A stretch of 64,000 nucleotides of DNA from Allopusillimonas lactea. Lineage in GTDB: Bacteria; Pseudomonadota; Gammaproteobacteria; Burkholderiales; Burkholderiaceae_B. Within the stretch, counting starts at the first letter, position 1; each line of letters begins with the position of its first letter. Below, piece after piece: positions 16,286 through 25,335 of this stretch. The notes under the pieces were generated by a model. It saw only the letters and a list, made by a program, of their open reading frames with translations. It ran no database searches and was not told where the DNA came from. The stretch lies in contig NZ_JAJJOZ010000001.1 of NCBI RefSeq assembly GCF_021653995.1, forward strand, positions 62,001 to 126,000, given 5' to 3'. The position numbers and the translations under genes are program-made.

Positions 16286-17413
16286 ATGCGACCCTGGAAT
16301 TTTTCGGCAGGCCCTTCAGCCATGCCTCTCGAAGTATTGCAGCAGGCGGCGGCCGAGATGACAGATTGGCATGGCAGCGGTATGTCTGTCATGGAAATGA
16401 GCCATCGCGGGCGGCAGTTCACGCAGATCCGCGATGAGGCCGTGGCCGATTTGCGCGAGCTGCTGGCCGTGCCCGATGATTTCGAGATCCTGTTCATGCA
16501 GGGTGGGGCAACGGCCGAAAATGCCATCGTGCCCATGAATCTGATCGGTCGCGATGGCCTGAACCGCGCCGACTACATTCTGACCGGAAGCTGGTCCGTC
16601 AAGTCGCACAAAGAAGCCCAGCGTTATGGCGATATTGCCGTGGCGGCCACGTCTGGCGTGGCGGCTACGATCGACGGCGTTGAGCAGACACCATATACCT
16701 GGTATCCGGCGCCCGACACCTGGCAGGTGCGCAAAAACGCGGCCTACCTGCACCTGTGCGCCAACGAAACCATAGGCGGGCTGGAGTTCGCCGATTGGCC
16801 CGATATGGCTGCGGTGGGCGCGCCTGATGTGCCGCTGGTGGCCGATGTTTCGTCGCATTTCCTGTCGCGCCCCATCGATTTCAGCAAGGTCGGCATGGTA
16901 TATGCGGGCGCGCAAAAAAATGCGGGCCCCGCAGGCCTCACCGTTGTAATTGTCAACAAGCGCCTGATCGGCCATGCGTTGTCCATTTGCCCCTCGGCAT
17001 TCGATTATGCCAACGTCGCCGAGGCGGGCTCTATGTTCAATACACCGCCTACCTATGCTATTTACATGGCGGGCCTGGTGTTCAAGTGGCTAAAGCGGCA
17101 GGGCGGTGTGGCGGCCATCGAGCAGGCCAATATCGCCAAGGCCCAGGCGCTTTACACCTATCTCGACCAGTCTTCGCTGTATGTAAACCGCATCCAGCCG
17201 TCGGCGCGCTCGCGCATGAACGTCCCGTTCCAACTGCGCGACGAATCGCTCAACAGCGCCTTCCTTGAAGGCGCCGAGGCCGCGGGGCTGCTGCAGCTCA
17301 AGGGGCACAAGTCCGTGGGTGGCATGCGCGCCTCCATCTATAACGCCGTGCCGCTCGAGGCCGTGCACGCCCTGATCGACTATCTGCGGGATTTCGAACG
17401 CCGCCATGGATAA
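16286..17413 (+). CDS. serC: Phosphoserine aminotransferase
   Basis: PLP enzyme converting 3-phosphohydroxypyruvate to phosphoserine, and also serving pyridoxal phosphate synthesis. The 375-residue protein starts WNFSAGPSAMPLEVL, the conserved phosphate/PLP region. It has the PLP lysine at K211 in GAQKNAGPAG, and GSWSVKSHKEA. It starts 5 bp after gyrA and overlaps pheA by 8 bp, so translation is likely coupled. Full length, no anomalies. Confidence 0.97.
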   Translation: MRPWNFSAGPSAMPLEVLQQAAAEMTDWHGSGMSVMEMSHRGRQFTQIRDEAVADLRELLAVPDDFEILFMQGGATAENAIVPMNLIGRDGLNRADYILTGSWSVKSHKEAQRYGDIAVAATSGVAATIDGVEQTPYTWYPAPDTWQVRKNAAYLHLCANETIGGLEFADWPDMAAVGAPDVPLVADVSSHFLSRPIDFSKVGMVYAGAQKNAGPAGLTVVIVNKRLIGHALSICPSAFDYANVAEAGSMFNTPPTYAIYMAGLVFKWLKRQGGVAAIEQANIAKAQALYTYLDQSSLYVNRIQPSARSRMNVPFQLRDESLNSAFLEGAEAAGLLQLKGHKSVGGMRASIYNAVPLEAVHALIDYLRDFERRHG

Positions 17414-18521
17414 CACAGAGTCTTACAACGCCGGCACGGCCGAACTGCAGGCGCAGCTCAAGCCGCTGCGCGACCGCATCGATACAATCGACGAGCAGAT
17501 TCTCGACCTGCTGAACCAGCGCGCCAACACCGCGCTCGAAGTCGGCAAGGTCAAAGAATCCTTCGACGTCGATGGGCCTATCCTCAAGCCCGAGCGCGAG
17601 GCTATGATCATCCGCCGTCTGCAGGCGCTCAATCCGGGCCCATTCACCGCCGAAGCGGTCGACGCGGTCTGGTCGCAGATCATTTCCACCTGTCGCGGCC
17701 TGGAGAGCGCGCTCACGGTGGCTTTCCTGGGGCCTCAGGGTTCGTTTTCCGAGCAGGCCGCACTCGAGCATTTCGGCCACGCCATCACGCGACTGCGCTG
17801 CGATTCATTCGACGAGGTCTTTCGCGCCGTCGAGGCCGGCCAGGCCGATGTCGGTATGGTGCCGGTCGAAAACTCGACCGAAGGTGCCGTCAACCGCACG
17901 CTGGACCTGCTGCTCAATACCTCGCTCAAGGTGCTGGCCGAGCGTTCGCTCAACATTCATCACAACTTGCTCACCAAGTCGGGCACGCTCGAAGGCGTAA
18001 CGCGTGTGATGGCGCATCCGCAAGCGCTGGCGCAGTGCCAGGCTTGGCTTACTCAACATGTGCCACATCTGGTGCGTGATGCCGCATCCAGTAATGGCGA
18101 GGCTGCCCGCATCGCGGCGCAAGACCCAACCGTTGCGGCGATCGCTGGTGATACTGCCGCGATTGCCTGGGAGCTGGGCATTGTGGCGGCGGGCATCCAG
18201 GACGATCCGCAGAACCGCACGCGTTTCCTGGCGGTTGGCGCCATCGAAACCCTGCCCACCGGCAACGACAAGACCAGCATTATTCTTGCCGTTCCCAATC
18301 GCGCGGGCGCCGTATACGATATGCTGGCGCCGTTGGCGGCCAATGGCGTGTCCATGACGCGGCTCGAATCGCGCCCGGCCCGCACCGGGGCGTGGGAATA
18401 CTACTTTTATGTCGATCTGCTGGGTCATCGCAGCGAACCCGCCGTGGCGCGGGCGCTGGCTCAGCTCAAGCAACAGGTTGCCTTCTTCAAGGTGCTGGGC
18501 TCGTATCCCCAGCAGCAGTAA
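17406..18521 (+). CDS. pheA: Bifunctional chorismate mutase / prephenate dehydratase (P-protein)
   Basis: Converts chorismate via prephenate to phenylpyruvate for phenylalanine. Three parts fit in 371 residues: an AroQ chorismate mutase domain (about 10-95, LRDRIDTIDEQILDLLNQRA), a prephenate dehydratase domain (about 100-280, FLGPQGSFSEQAAL and the TRF motif in QNRTRFLAVG), and a C-terminal ACT regulatory domain (about 290-371) with LESRPARTGAWEYYFYVDL for phenylalanine binding. It overlaps serC by 8 bp; hisC follows 47 bp later. Feedback inhibition by phenylalanine is expected from the ACT motif. Confidence 0.97.
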   Translation: MDNTESYNAGTAELQAQLKPLRDRIDTIDEQILDLLNQRANTALEVGKVKESFDVDGPILKPEREAMIIRRLQALNPGPFTAEAVDAVWSQIISTCRGLESALTVAFLGPQGSFSEQAALEHFGHAITRLRCDSFDEVFRAVEAGQADVGMVPVENSTEGAVNRTLDLLLNTSLKVLAERSLNIHHNLLTKSGTLEGVTRVMAHPQALAQCQAWLTQHVPHLVRDAASSNGEAARIAAQDPTVAAIAGDTAAIAWELGIVAAGIQDDPQNRTRFLAVGAIETLPTGNDKTSIILAVPNRAGAVYDMLAPLAANGVSMTRLESRPARTGAWEYYFYVDLLGHRSEPAVARALAQLKQQVAFFKVLGSYPQQQ

Positions 18522-18568
18522 TCGCAACAGTAATAGCAATCGCCGTTTACGATTTCAGGGCACAACGT

Positions 18569-19705
18569 ATGACTTCCGCTGTCAATAGCGCTTCCCGGGC
18601 CGCGCTGGTGCCCGACTACATTCTGGGCATTGCGCCATACCAGGCCGGCAAGCCTATTGAAGAACTCGCACGCGAGTTCGGGCTCGACCCCGCCGCCATT
18701 GTCAAGCTCGCCTCCAACGAGAATCCGCTTGGCTTTCCCGCATCCGCGCAGGCGGCGATGTTGGCCGCCGCAGCGACGCTGGCGCGTTACCCGGACGCCA
18801 ATGGCTTCGACCTGAAGGCTGCGTTGTCCGCGCGCTATGACGTGCCGGCCGACTGGATCACGCTGGGCAATGGCTCCAACGACCTGCTCGAGATCATTTC
18901 GCTGGCACTGCTGCACCCCGGGGCAGACTGTGTCTATGCGCAGTATTCTTTCGCGGTCTACCGCCTGGCTACCCAGGCGCGCGGCGCGCGGCACGTCGTG
19001 GTGCCTGCCCGCGACTACGGCCACGATCTGGATGCCATGTTCGATGCGATCACGCCCGATACCCGGCTGGTGTTCATCGCCAATCCCAACAACCCTACGG
19101 GCACCTTTGTGCCGCATGCGGACGTTGCCCGTTTCCTGCAGCGCATGTACGACACACACGGCGAGCGCGTCACGGTGGTGCTGGACGAAGCCTATACGGA
19201 GTATCTCGACCCGGCATTGCGTTTCGACAGCGCCGCATGGGTGCGCCGCTATCCAAACCTCATCGTAACCCGCACATTCTCGAAGGCCTATGGGCTGGCG
19301 GGGTTGCGCGTGGGGTATGCGCTGGCACAGCCGCGCCTTACCGATCTGCTCAATCGGGTACGCCAGCCGTTCAATGTCAACACGCTGGCTCAGGCCGCCG
19401 CTATTGCTGTACTGGGTGATGCACCCTTCCTGCAGCGTGCCTACGAGGTCAACAAGGCCGGCAAGCAAGCGCTCACTGACGCATTTGCTCGGCTGGGCCT
19501 GCAGTATGTGCCCAGCTACGGCAATTTCGTGCTGGTCAAGGTGGGCGATGCGGCGGCCATCAATATGGCCCTGCTCAAGCGCGGCGTCATCGTGCGTCCG
19601 GTGACGGGCGACGGCCTGCCCGAGTGGCTGCGCGTATCTATTGGGCTGCCGGAGGAAAACGCGCGCTTCATCGAGGCGTTGACCGAAATTCTCAAGCCGG
19701 CATGA
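18569..19705 (+). CDS. hisC: Histidinol-phosphate / aromatic aminotransferase
   Basis: PLP-dependent fold-type I aminotransferase of 378 residues. The start at ATG 18569 gives MTSAVNSASRAALVPDYILGIAPYQ, the normal HisC N-terminus; the frame is open further upstream but over pheA. SNENPLGFP, NPNNPTGTFV, VVLDEAYTEYL and the PLP-lysine motif TRTFSKAYGLAGLRVGY identify the family. Its place between pheA and tyrA implies that it may transaminate phenylpyruvate or hydroxyphenylpyruvate (HisC2 type) rather than, or as well as, imidazole-acetol phosphate. The his operon is not in view. The stop overlaps the tyrA start (ATGA). Confidence 0.9.
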   Translation: MTSAVNSASRAALVPDYILGIAPYQAGKPIEELAREFGLDPAAIVKLASNENPLGFPASAQAAMLAAAATLARYPDANGFDLKAALSARYDVPADWITLGNGSNDLLEIISLALLHPGADCVYAQYSFAVYRLATQARGARHVVVPARDYGHDLDAMFDAITPDTRLVFIANPNNPTGTFVPHADVARFLQRMYDTHGERVTVVLDEAYTEYLDPALRFDSAAWVRRYPNLIVTRTFSKAYGLAGLRVGYALAQPRLTDLLNRVRQPFNVNTLAQAAAIAVLGDAPFLQRAYEVNKAGKQALTDAFARLGLQYVPSYGNFVLVKVGDAAAINMALLKRGVIVRPVTGDGLPEWLRVSIGLPEENARFIEALTEILKPA

Positions 19706-20601
19706 GCCAGAGCGCGTCGCGCGGCACAGTGCATGTGCCTGTACTCGCAGTCGTGGGCGTAGGGCTTATTGGTGGATCGTTCGCGGCAGCGCTCAAGCAT
19801 GCTGGCGTTGTCGGCCGGGTACTAGGGGTGGGGCGCAGCGCCAAAGCGCTGGAGCAGGCGCATGCACTGGGCCTGATCGACGAGATTGCCACTGCCGAGC
19901 AAGCCGCGGCGCAGGCCGATGTCATCCTGCTTGCGACGCCTGTTGGCGCAGTGGGCGCGACGCTGGCCGCTATGAAGGCACACCTGCGGGCGCATACGAT
20001 TATCACCGATGCCTGCAGCACCAAAGCAGATGTGATTGCCGCCGCGCGCCTCGCGCTGGGTGAACAGGTCAGCCAGTTCGTGCCGGGCCATCCCATTGCG
20101 GGCGCCGAGCAGACCGGCCCGGCCGCCGCCGACGCCCAACTGTATCGCGGCCGCAACGTCATCCTGACCCCTCTGCCTGAGAACGCCGCTGCTGATCGCG
20201 CGCTCGTGGCCCGGCTCTGGGAGGCTTGCGGAGCCAGGCTGCTCACGCTCGATGCCCAGGCGCACGACACTGTGCTGGCCTCGGTGAGCCACATTCCTCA
20301 CTTCCTGTCGTCCGTGTTCATGTGGCAGGTTGCCATGGCGCCCGACGCCGATGTACGGCTGGCGTTGGCGGGCAGCGGTTTTCGCGATTTCACGCGGATT
20401 GCGGCGGGCTCCCCTGAAGTTTGGCGCGATATTTTCCTGAGCAACCGCGATGCCGTCCTGAGCGAACTGCAGGAGGTCCGCGCGGCGCTCGACCACGCCG
20501 AGCAGGCTTTGCGCGACGGCGATGGCCGCACGCTCGAAAATTTTCTTGAACGCGCGGCGCTGGCGCGCCGCCTATGGGCCAGCAGGAGCGGCTTGAAATG
20601 A
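19702..20601 (+). CDS. tyrA: Prephenate dehydrogenase
   Basis: Oxidatively decarboxylates prephenate (or arogenate) to the tyrosine precursor. The ATG at 19702 overlaps the hisC stop by 4 bp; the longer upstream frame lies in hisC. The 299-residue protein has a Rossmann motif GVGLIGGSF (19-27), the helical dimerisation domain with GHPIAGAEQTGP, and HDTVLASVSHIPHFLS. There is no chorismate mutase or ACT domain, so it is the stand-alone TyrA type usual in betaproteobacteria. Its stop overlaps the aroA start by 4 bp. Confidence 0.95.
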   Translation: MSQSASRGTVHVPVLAVVGVGLIGGSFAAALKHAGVVGRVLGVGRSAKALEQAHALGLIDEIATAEQAAAQADVILLATPVGAVGATLAAMKAHLRAHTIITDACSTKADVIAAARLALGEQVSQFVPGHPIAGAEQTGPAAADAQLYRGRNVILTPLPENAAADRALVARLWEACGARLLTLDAQAHDTVLASVSHIPHFLSSVFMWQVAMAPDADVRLALAGSGFRDFTRIAAGSPEVWRDIFLSNRDAVLSELQEVRAALDHAEQALRDGDGRTLENFLERAALARRLWASRSGLK

Positions 20602-21947
20602 ATCACTCACAACATGCCGGTGAACTTTATCTTCCGCCCGTCGTCTCGGCCAGCGGCGTAGTGCAATTGCCGGGGTCCAAGAGCATCTCTAACCGCGTGC
20701 TGCTGCTCGCGGCGTTGGCCGACGGTCCCAGCAGGTTGCGCGGCGTGCTCGATTCCGACGACACACGCGTCATGATTGCGGCGTTGCGTGCCTTGGGTGT
20801 ACGGATCGACGACGTCGCGCCCGGTGAAATGGTGGTGCATGGCGCCAATCCGTTTCCGGTGCGCCAGGCGGAATTGTTTCTGGGCAACGCTGGTACTGCG
20901 TTCCGACCATTAACCGCCGCGCTGGCGCTCATGGGCGGCAGCTACCATTTGTCGGGCGTGCCGCGCATGCATGAGCGACCCATCGGCGACCTGGTCGATG
21001 CCTTGCGTGCGCTGGGGGCGTCGATCGACTATCTTGGCAATCCTGGTTATCCGCCGGTGCGGCTGGGCGCGCAGGCCGAGGCTCCCACCGGGCCTGCGGA
21101 TGTGCCCGCCAGTGTGAAAGTAAAAGGCTCCGTATCCAGCCAGTTTCTGACTGCCTTGCTAATGGCAGCGCCGCTGCTGGTCGCTCGCACCGGCCGCGCA
21201 CTGGCCATTGACGTCGATGGCGAGCTGATCTCCAAGCCTTACATCCTGATCACCCTGCGCCTGCTGGAGCAGTTCGGCATCAACGTTGCCCGTGAAGGCT
21301 GGCAGCGTTTTGTGATCCCCGCAGACGCGCGCTATCGCGCGGTCGAGTGCCTGGATGTTGAAGGCGACGCCTCCTCGGCCTCGTATTTTATGGCTCTGGG
21401 CGCCCTGGGTGGCGGGCCGGTGCGTATCGAAGGGGCGGGTGCGGCCAGCATGCAGGGTGACATTGCCTTCGCCGACGTGGTCGAGGCAATGGGCGCCACG
21501 GTGGTGCGCCACGATGCCAGCATCGAAGTATCCGGGCCCCGTGTGGCGGCTGGCGAGCGGCTGCGCGCCTTCGATCGTGATTTCAACCTCATCCCCGACG
21601 CGGCCATGACAGCGGCGGCCATGGCCGTATTTGCCGACGGCCCCTGCACCTTGCGCAATATCGGCAGTTGGCGTGTCAAGGAAACCGACCGTATCGATGC
21701 CATGCATGCCGAACTGGAAAAGCTGGGAGCGCGTGTCGAGTCGGGCCCCGACTGGCTAACCGTGCATCCAATCCAGGCAGGGGGGTGGCGCCGAGCCAGC
21801 ATCGCTACCTATGACGACCACCGCATGGCCATGTGCTTTTCGCTGGCGGCCTTCGGGCCTGAAGGGGTCACCATTGAGGATCCCGATTGCGTCGGCAAGA
21901 CCTTCCCGGGATACTTCCCGGTGTTTCGCCAGTTGGTCAAAGCATAA
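20598..21947 (+). CDS. aroA: 3-phosphoshikimate 1-carboxyvinyltransferase (EPSP synthase)
   Basis: Joins shikimate-3-phosphate and PEP in the shikimate pathway. The ATG at 20598 overlaps tyrA (ATGA), giving 449 residues. Substrate motif LPGSKSISNR (24-33), the PEP loop LGNAGTAFRP (95-104) and the C-terminal IATYDDHRMAMCFSLAA are present. The loop residues are those of class I, glyphosate-sensitive enzymes. It is coupled to cmk 10 bp downstream, the same aroA-cmk-rpsA order as E. coli serC-aroA/cmk-rpsA regions. Confidence 0.97.
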   Translation: MNHSQHAGELYLPPVVSASGVVQLPGSKSISNRVLLLAALADGPSRLRGVLDSDDTRVMIAALRALGVRIDDVAPGEMVVHGANPFPVRQAELFLGNAGTAFRPLTAALALMGGSYHLSGVPRMHERPIGDLVDALRALGASIDYLGNPGYPPVRLGAQAEAPTGPADVPASVKVKGSVSSQFLTALLMAAPLLVARTGRALAIDVDGELISKPYILITLRLLEQFGINVAREGWQRFVIPADARYRAVECLDVEGDASSASYFMALGALGGGPVRIEGAGAASMQGDIAFADVVEAMGATVVRHDASIEVSGPRVAAGERLRAFDRDFNLIPDAAMTAAAMAVFADGPCTLRNIGSWRVKETDRIDAMHAELEKLGARVESGPDWLTVHPIQAGGWRRASIATYDDHRMAMCFSLAAFGPEGVTIEDPDCVGKTFPGYFPVFRQLVKA

Positions 21948-21957
21948 GGCGTTTCCT

Positions 21958-22638
21958 ATGAATGCATTCGTACCCGTCATTACCATCGACGGCCCGACCG
22001 CATCGGGCAAAGGCACAATCGCCCACCACGTGGCCAGCGCGCTGGGTTGGGGTGTGCTCGACAGCGGTGCGCTGTATCGCCTGAGTGCGCTGGCGGTCCG
22101 CCAGCAAGGCGTCGATCCCACCGACGAACTGGCCGTTGCCCGGGTTGCCCGCGATCTGGACGTTGCTTTTCGCGACCAGCGCATCTTCCTGGACGGTCGC
22201 GATGTGGGGGCGCTCATCCGTGAGGAAGAAATCGGCAATCTGGCGTCCCGTATTGCTGCCTACGCGCCGCTGCGTGAGGCCTTGCTCGAGCGTCAGCGGG
22301 CCTTTCGCAAGGCGCCGGGCTTGGTTGCCGATGGCCGCGATATGGGCACGGTCGTGTTCCGGGATGCTCCCCTCAAAATATTCCTGGTTGCCGATGTCCG
22401 GGCACGTGCTGAAAGGCGCTGTAAGCAGTTGAAGGAAAAGGGCTTTTCTGCTAACCTAGCAAACTTGCTGGAAGATATGCGTGCGCGCGATGAACGCGAC
22501 CGCAGCCGGGTTAACGCTCCGCTTGTCGCGGCGGCCGATGCCCACACCATCGATTCGTCATGTTTGTCCATCGACGAAACGGTCAGCAAAGTGCTCGGCC
22601 TGTGGTCGGGCACCAGGGGCTCAGCGCCGGGGGCATAG
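21958..22638 (+). CDS. cmk: Cytidylate kinase
   Basis: Phosphorylates CMP and dCMP. The ATG at 21958 gives MNAFVPVITIDGPTASGKGT with the P-loop at 12-20; in-frame codons upstream lie in aroA and are rejected. The 226-residue protein also has GWGVLDSGALYR (CMP site) and VADGRDMGTVVF. It sits 10 bp after aroA and 105 bp before rpsA, the conserved cmk-rpsA pair. Confidence 0.96.
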   Translation: MNAFVPVITIDGPTASGKGTIAHHVASALGWGVLDSGALYRLSALAVRQQGVDPTDELAVARVARDLDVAFRDQRIFLDGRDVGALIREEEIGNLASRIAAYAPLREALLERQRAFRKAPGLVADGRDMGTVVFRDAPLKIFLVADVRARAERRCKQLKEKGFSANLANLLEDMRARDERDRSRVNAPLVAAADAHTIDSSCLSIDETVSKVLGLWSGTRGSAPGA

Positions 22639-22743
22639 CTCGTAAGCCAATGCCACGGCGCAGGGTTTTTCTCTCACTCCACTGGGGCAGGCAAACCTCC
22701 CTGGTGTGTTATTAACGGCCATCGTGGCCAAACGGATACTGTA

Positions 22744-24459
22744 ATGTCCACCAACGTAACCCAAGCCGCTTTTGGCGGCGAAAGCTTCGCCGATCTTTTT
22801 GCCGAAAGCCTCAAAAACCAGGACATGAAGTCCGGCGAGGTCATTTCGGCTGAAGTTGTTCGTATCGATCACAATTTCGTCGTGGTCAATGCCGGTCTCA
22901 AGTCCGAGGCACTCATCCCCCTCGAAGAGTTCCTGAACGACCAAGGCGAAATCGAAGTCGAATCTGGCGATTTTGTCTCGGTGGCCATCGATTCGCTCGA
23001 AAACGGCTACGGCGACACCATCCTGTCGCGCGATCGCGCCAAGCGCCTGTCGGCCTGGCTGCAACTCGAACAAGCTCTCGAATCCGGTGATCTGGTCAAC
23101 GGTACCATCACTGGCAAGGTCAAGGGCGGCCTCACCGTCATGACCAACGGCATCCGCGCCTTCCTGCCGGGTTCGCTGGTCGACCTGCGCCCCGTCAAGG
23201 ACACTACGCCGTACGAAGGCAAGACCCTCGAATTCAAGGTCATCAAGCTCGACCGCAAGCGCAACAACGTCGTCCTGTCGCGCCGCGCCGTGCTCGAGGC
23301 CAGCATGGGCGAAGAACGCCAGAAGCTGCTCGAAACCCTGCACGAAGGTGCAGTGGTCAAGGGTGTGGTCAAGAACATCACCGACTACGGCGCGTTCGTC
23401 GACCTGGGCGGTATCGATGGCTTGCTCCACATCACCGATATGGCTTGGCGCCGTGTCCGTCACCCCTCCGAAGTCCTGCAAGTGGGCCAGGAAGTCGAAG
23501 CCAAGGTGCTCAAGTTCGACCAGGAAAAGAGCCGCGTCTCCCTGGGCGTCAAGCAACTGGGCGAAGATCCCTGGATCGGCCTTGCTCGCCGTTACCCGCA
23601 AGGTACGCGCCTGTTCGGCAAGGTCACCAACCTCACCGACTACGGCTCGTTCGTTGAAGTCGAAGCAGGCATCGAAGGCCTGGTGCACGTCTCCGAAATG
23701 GACTGGACCAACAAGAACGTCGATCCGCGCAAGGTTGTCACCCTGGGCGATGAAGTCGAAGTCATGGTTCTCGAAATCGACGAAGACCGTCGCCGCATCT
23801 CTCTGGGCATGAAGCAGTGCCGTCCCAACCCCTGGGAAGAGTTCTCGATCAACTTCAAGCGTGGCGACAAGGTCCATGGCGCCATCAAGTCGATCACCGA
23901 CTTCGGTGTGTTTGTCGGCCTGCCTGGCGGCATCGACGGTCTGGTTCACCTGTCCGATCTTTCCTGGGCCGAAACCGGCGAAGAAGCGGTTCGCAACTTC
24001 AAGAAGGGCGACGAAATCGACGCCGTGGTTCTTGGCATCGACACCGAGAAAGAGCGCATTTCTCTGGGTATCAAACAGCTGGAAGGCGATCCGTTCAACA
24101 ACTACGTCGCTACCTATGACAAGGGTGCCGTGGTCCAAGGCACGATCAAGTCCGTCGAGCCCAAGGGCGCCGTCGTGACGCTGTCGGTCGATGTCGAAGG
24201 CTACCTGCGTGCTTCCGAGATCTCCAGCGGCCGTGTCGAAGACGCCACTACCGTGCTCAAGGCCGGCGACAGCGTCGACGCCATGATCATCAACATCGAT
24301 CGCAAGGCGCGCTCGATCCAGTTGTCGATCAAGGCGCGCGACAACGCCGAAACCGCGGACACCATCCAGCGCATGTCCGAAGCCAGCGCTTCGTCGGGCA
24401 CGACCAATCTGGGCGCACTGCTCAAGGCCAAGCTCGACCAGGCGCGCGACGATAGCTGA
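22744..24459 (+). CDS. rpsA: 30S ribosomal protein S1
   Basis: Largest ribosomal protein, binding mRNA upstream of start codons. The 571 residues contain six S1 (OB-fold) repeats; repeats of the type GAVVKGVVKNITDYGAFVDLGG, GTRLFGKVTNLTDYGSFVEVE and GDKVHGAIKSITDFGVFVGL are clear. Base usage is strongly optimised (mainly C-ending codons), as for highly expressed genes. The 105-bp leader contains a small hairpin GGCCA-TCG-TGGCC (22717-22729) that may take part in the known S1 autoregulation; this last point is inference. ihfB starts 2 bp after the stop. Confidence 0.98.
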   Translation: MSTNVTQAAFGGESFADLFAESLKNQDMKSGEVISAEVVRIDHNFVVVNAGLKSEALIPLEEFLNDQGEIEVESGDFVSVAIDSLENGYGDTILSRDRAKRLSAWLQLEQALESGDLVNGTITGKVKGGLTVMTNGIRAFLPGSLVDLRPVKDTTPYEGKTLEFKVIKLDRKRNNVVLSRRAVLEASMGEERQKLLETLHEGAVVKGVVKNITDYGAFVDLGGIDGLLHITDMAWRRVRHPSEVLQVGQEVEAKVLKFDQEKSRVSLGVKQLGEDPWIGLARRYPQGTRLFGKVTNLTDYGSFVEVEAGIEGLVHVSEMDWTNKNVDPRKVVTLGDEVEVMVLEIDEDRRRISLGMKQCRPNPWEEFSINFKRGDKVHGAIKSITDFGVFVGLPGGIDGLVHLSDLSWAETGEEAVRNFKKGDEIDAVVLGIDTEKERISLGIKQLEGDPFNNYVATYDKGAVVQGTIKSVEPKGAVVTLSVDVEGYLRASEISSGRVEDATTVLKAGDSVDAMIINIDRKARSIQLSIKARDNAETADTIQRMSEASASSGTTNLGALLKAKLDQARDDS

Positions 24460-24461
24460 TT

Positions 24462-24815
24462 GTGACCAAGTCGGAACTCATCGCGATACTCGCCAGCCGC
24501 TACCCGCAGCTGGCGGCGCGCGATACGGACTACGCCGTCAAGACTGTGCTCGAAGCGATGACGCAGGCGCTGGCCAGCGGGCAGCGCATCGAAATCCGCG
24601 GTTTTGGCAGCTTTTCCCTATCGCAGCGTTTGCCTCGGGTAGGGCGCAATCCCAAGTCCGGTGAAAAAGTCATGGTGCCTGGCAAGCAGGTGCCGCACTT
24701 CAAGCCGGGTAAAGAATTGCGCGAGCGGGTCGATGCCGCTTTCGACGCGGCGCTCGATAAACCCGAAGCGCATCTGTTCGACATTCAGCCTGATCCGCAT
24801 ATCATGCACGGCTGA
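24462..24815 (+). CDS. ihfB: Integration host factor subunit beta
   Basis: DNA-bending nucleoid protein, partner of IhfA. The start is GTG at 24462, two bases past the rpsA stop, giving 117 residues. The DNABII signature is GFGSFSLSQRLPRVGRNPKSGE, with the intercalating proline arm (RNPKSGEKVMVPGKQVPHFKPGKELRERV). A C-terminal extension of about 20 residues (DKPEAHLFDIQPDPHIMHG) exceeds E. coli IhfB (94 residues). A strong terminator follows. Confidence 0.96.
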   Translation: MTKSELIAILASRYPQLAARDTDYAVKTVLEAMTQALASGQRIEIRGFGSFSLSQRLPRVGRNPKSGEKVMVPGKQVPHFKPGKELRERVDAAFDAALDKPEAHLFDIQPDPHIMHG

Positions 24816-24871
24816 TTGCGGGGCGCAGCCAATCGCGCCCCCGATACGTTGCACCGGCTTACCGGCACACT

Positions 24872-24904
24872 ACAGGCTCTCCTCCGGAGAGCCTGTTTTT
24901 GTTT
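24872..24904 (+). terminator. Rho-independent terminator after ihfB
   Basis: Perfect 11-bp arms ACAGGCTCTCC (24872-24882) and GGAGAGCCTGT (24886-24896) with loop TCC, followed by TTTTGTTT. It lies 57 bp past the ihfB stop and 88 bp before lapA, so it closes or attenuates the gyrA-ihfB run. Confidence 0.9.
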
Positions 24905-24992
24905 AGAGCACTGCCGCGCCGCTCACCTCGCCGTCATCGGCGTCCGATTCCCCTTACAATTAGCAGATTCCCGATCAATTGGAGTGCTCGAC

Positions 24993-25316
24993 ATGCGTTA
25001 TCTCGTCTGGCTGTTGCGGCTGGTGGTATTTGTTCTGGTGTTGATGTTCGCGCTCAAGAACACTGAACCGGTCGACGTGAAGTTCTTCGCCGATCAGGTG
25101 ATAACGGGTGTGCCGCTCATTGTGGTCATGTTGGTTGTGTTTGTGCTTGGCGTTGTGCTGGGCCTGTTGATCGCTGCGCCTGCGCTGCTGCGCGCACGAC
25201 GCGAAAAGGCGCGTTTACGCCGCGAAATCTCGCGCCTCGAAGAAAAAGCGCGCCATCCGTCTCTCCCGGCCGAGCCCGCCGCTCCTGAAACAGTCGCCCC
25301 CATGGCGCCCTTGTAA
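24993..25316 (+). CDS. lapA: Lipopolysaccharide assembly protein LapA
   Basis: Small inner-membrane partner of LapB. The ATG at 24993 follows TTGGAG; the longer frame from 24816 runs through the ihfB terminator and is rejected. The 107 residues contain TM1 (about 5-22), the conserved LKNTEPVDVKFF segment, TM2 (about 39-62) and a charged coiled-coil (about 65-88) facing the cytoplasm. The family is PF06305. It is followed by lapB 19 bp later, the conserved lapAB pair that regulates LpxC turnover in E. coli. Confidence 0.92.
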   Translation: MRYLVWLLRLVVFVLVLMFALKNTEPVDVKFFADQVITGVPLIVVMLVVFVLGVVLGLLIAAPALLRARREKARLRREISRLEEKARHPSLPAEPAAPETVAPMAPL

Positions 25317-25335
25317 CCCAACCAGGATTCTTACC

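Noticed and set aside
18392..18568. Upstream extension of the hisC frame
   Set aside because: Lies inside pheA and does not match HisC N-termini.
24816..24992. Upstream extension of the lapA frame
   Set aside because: Crosses the strong ihfB terminator; LapA starts at ATG 24993.
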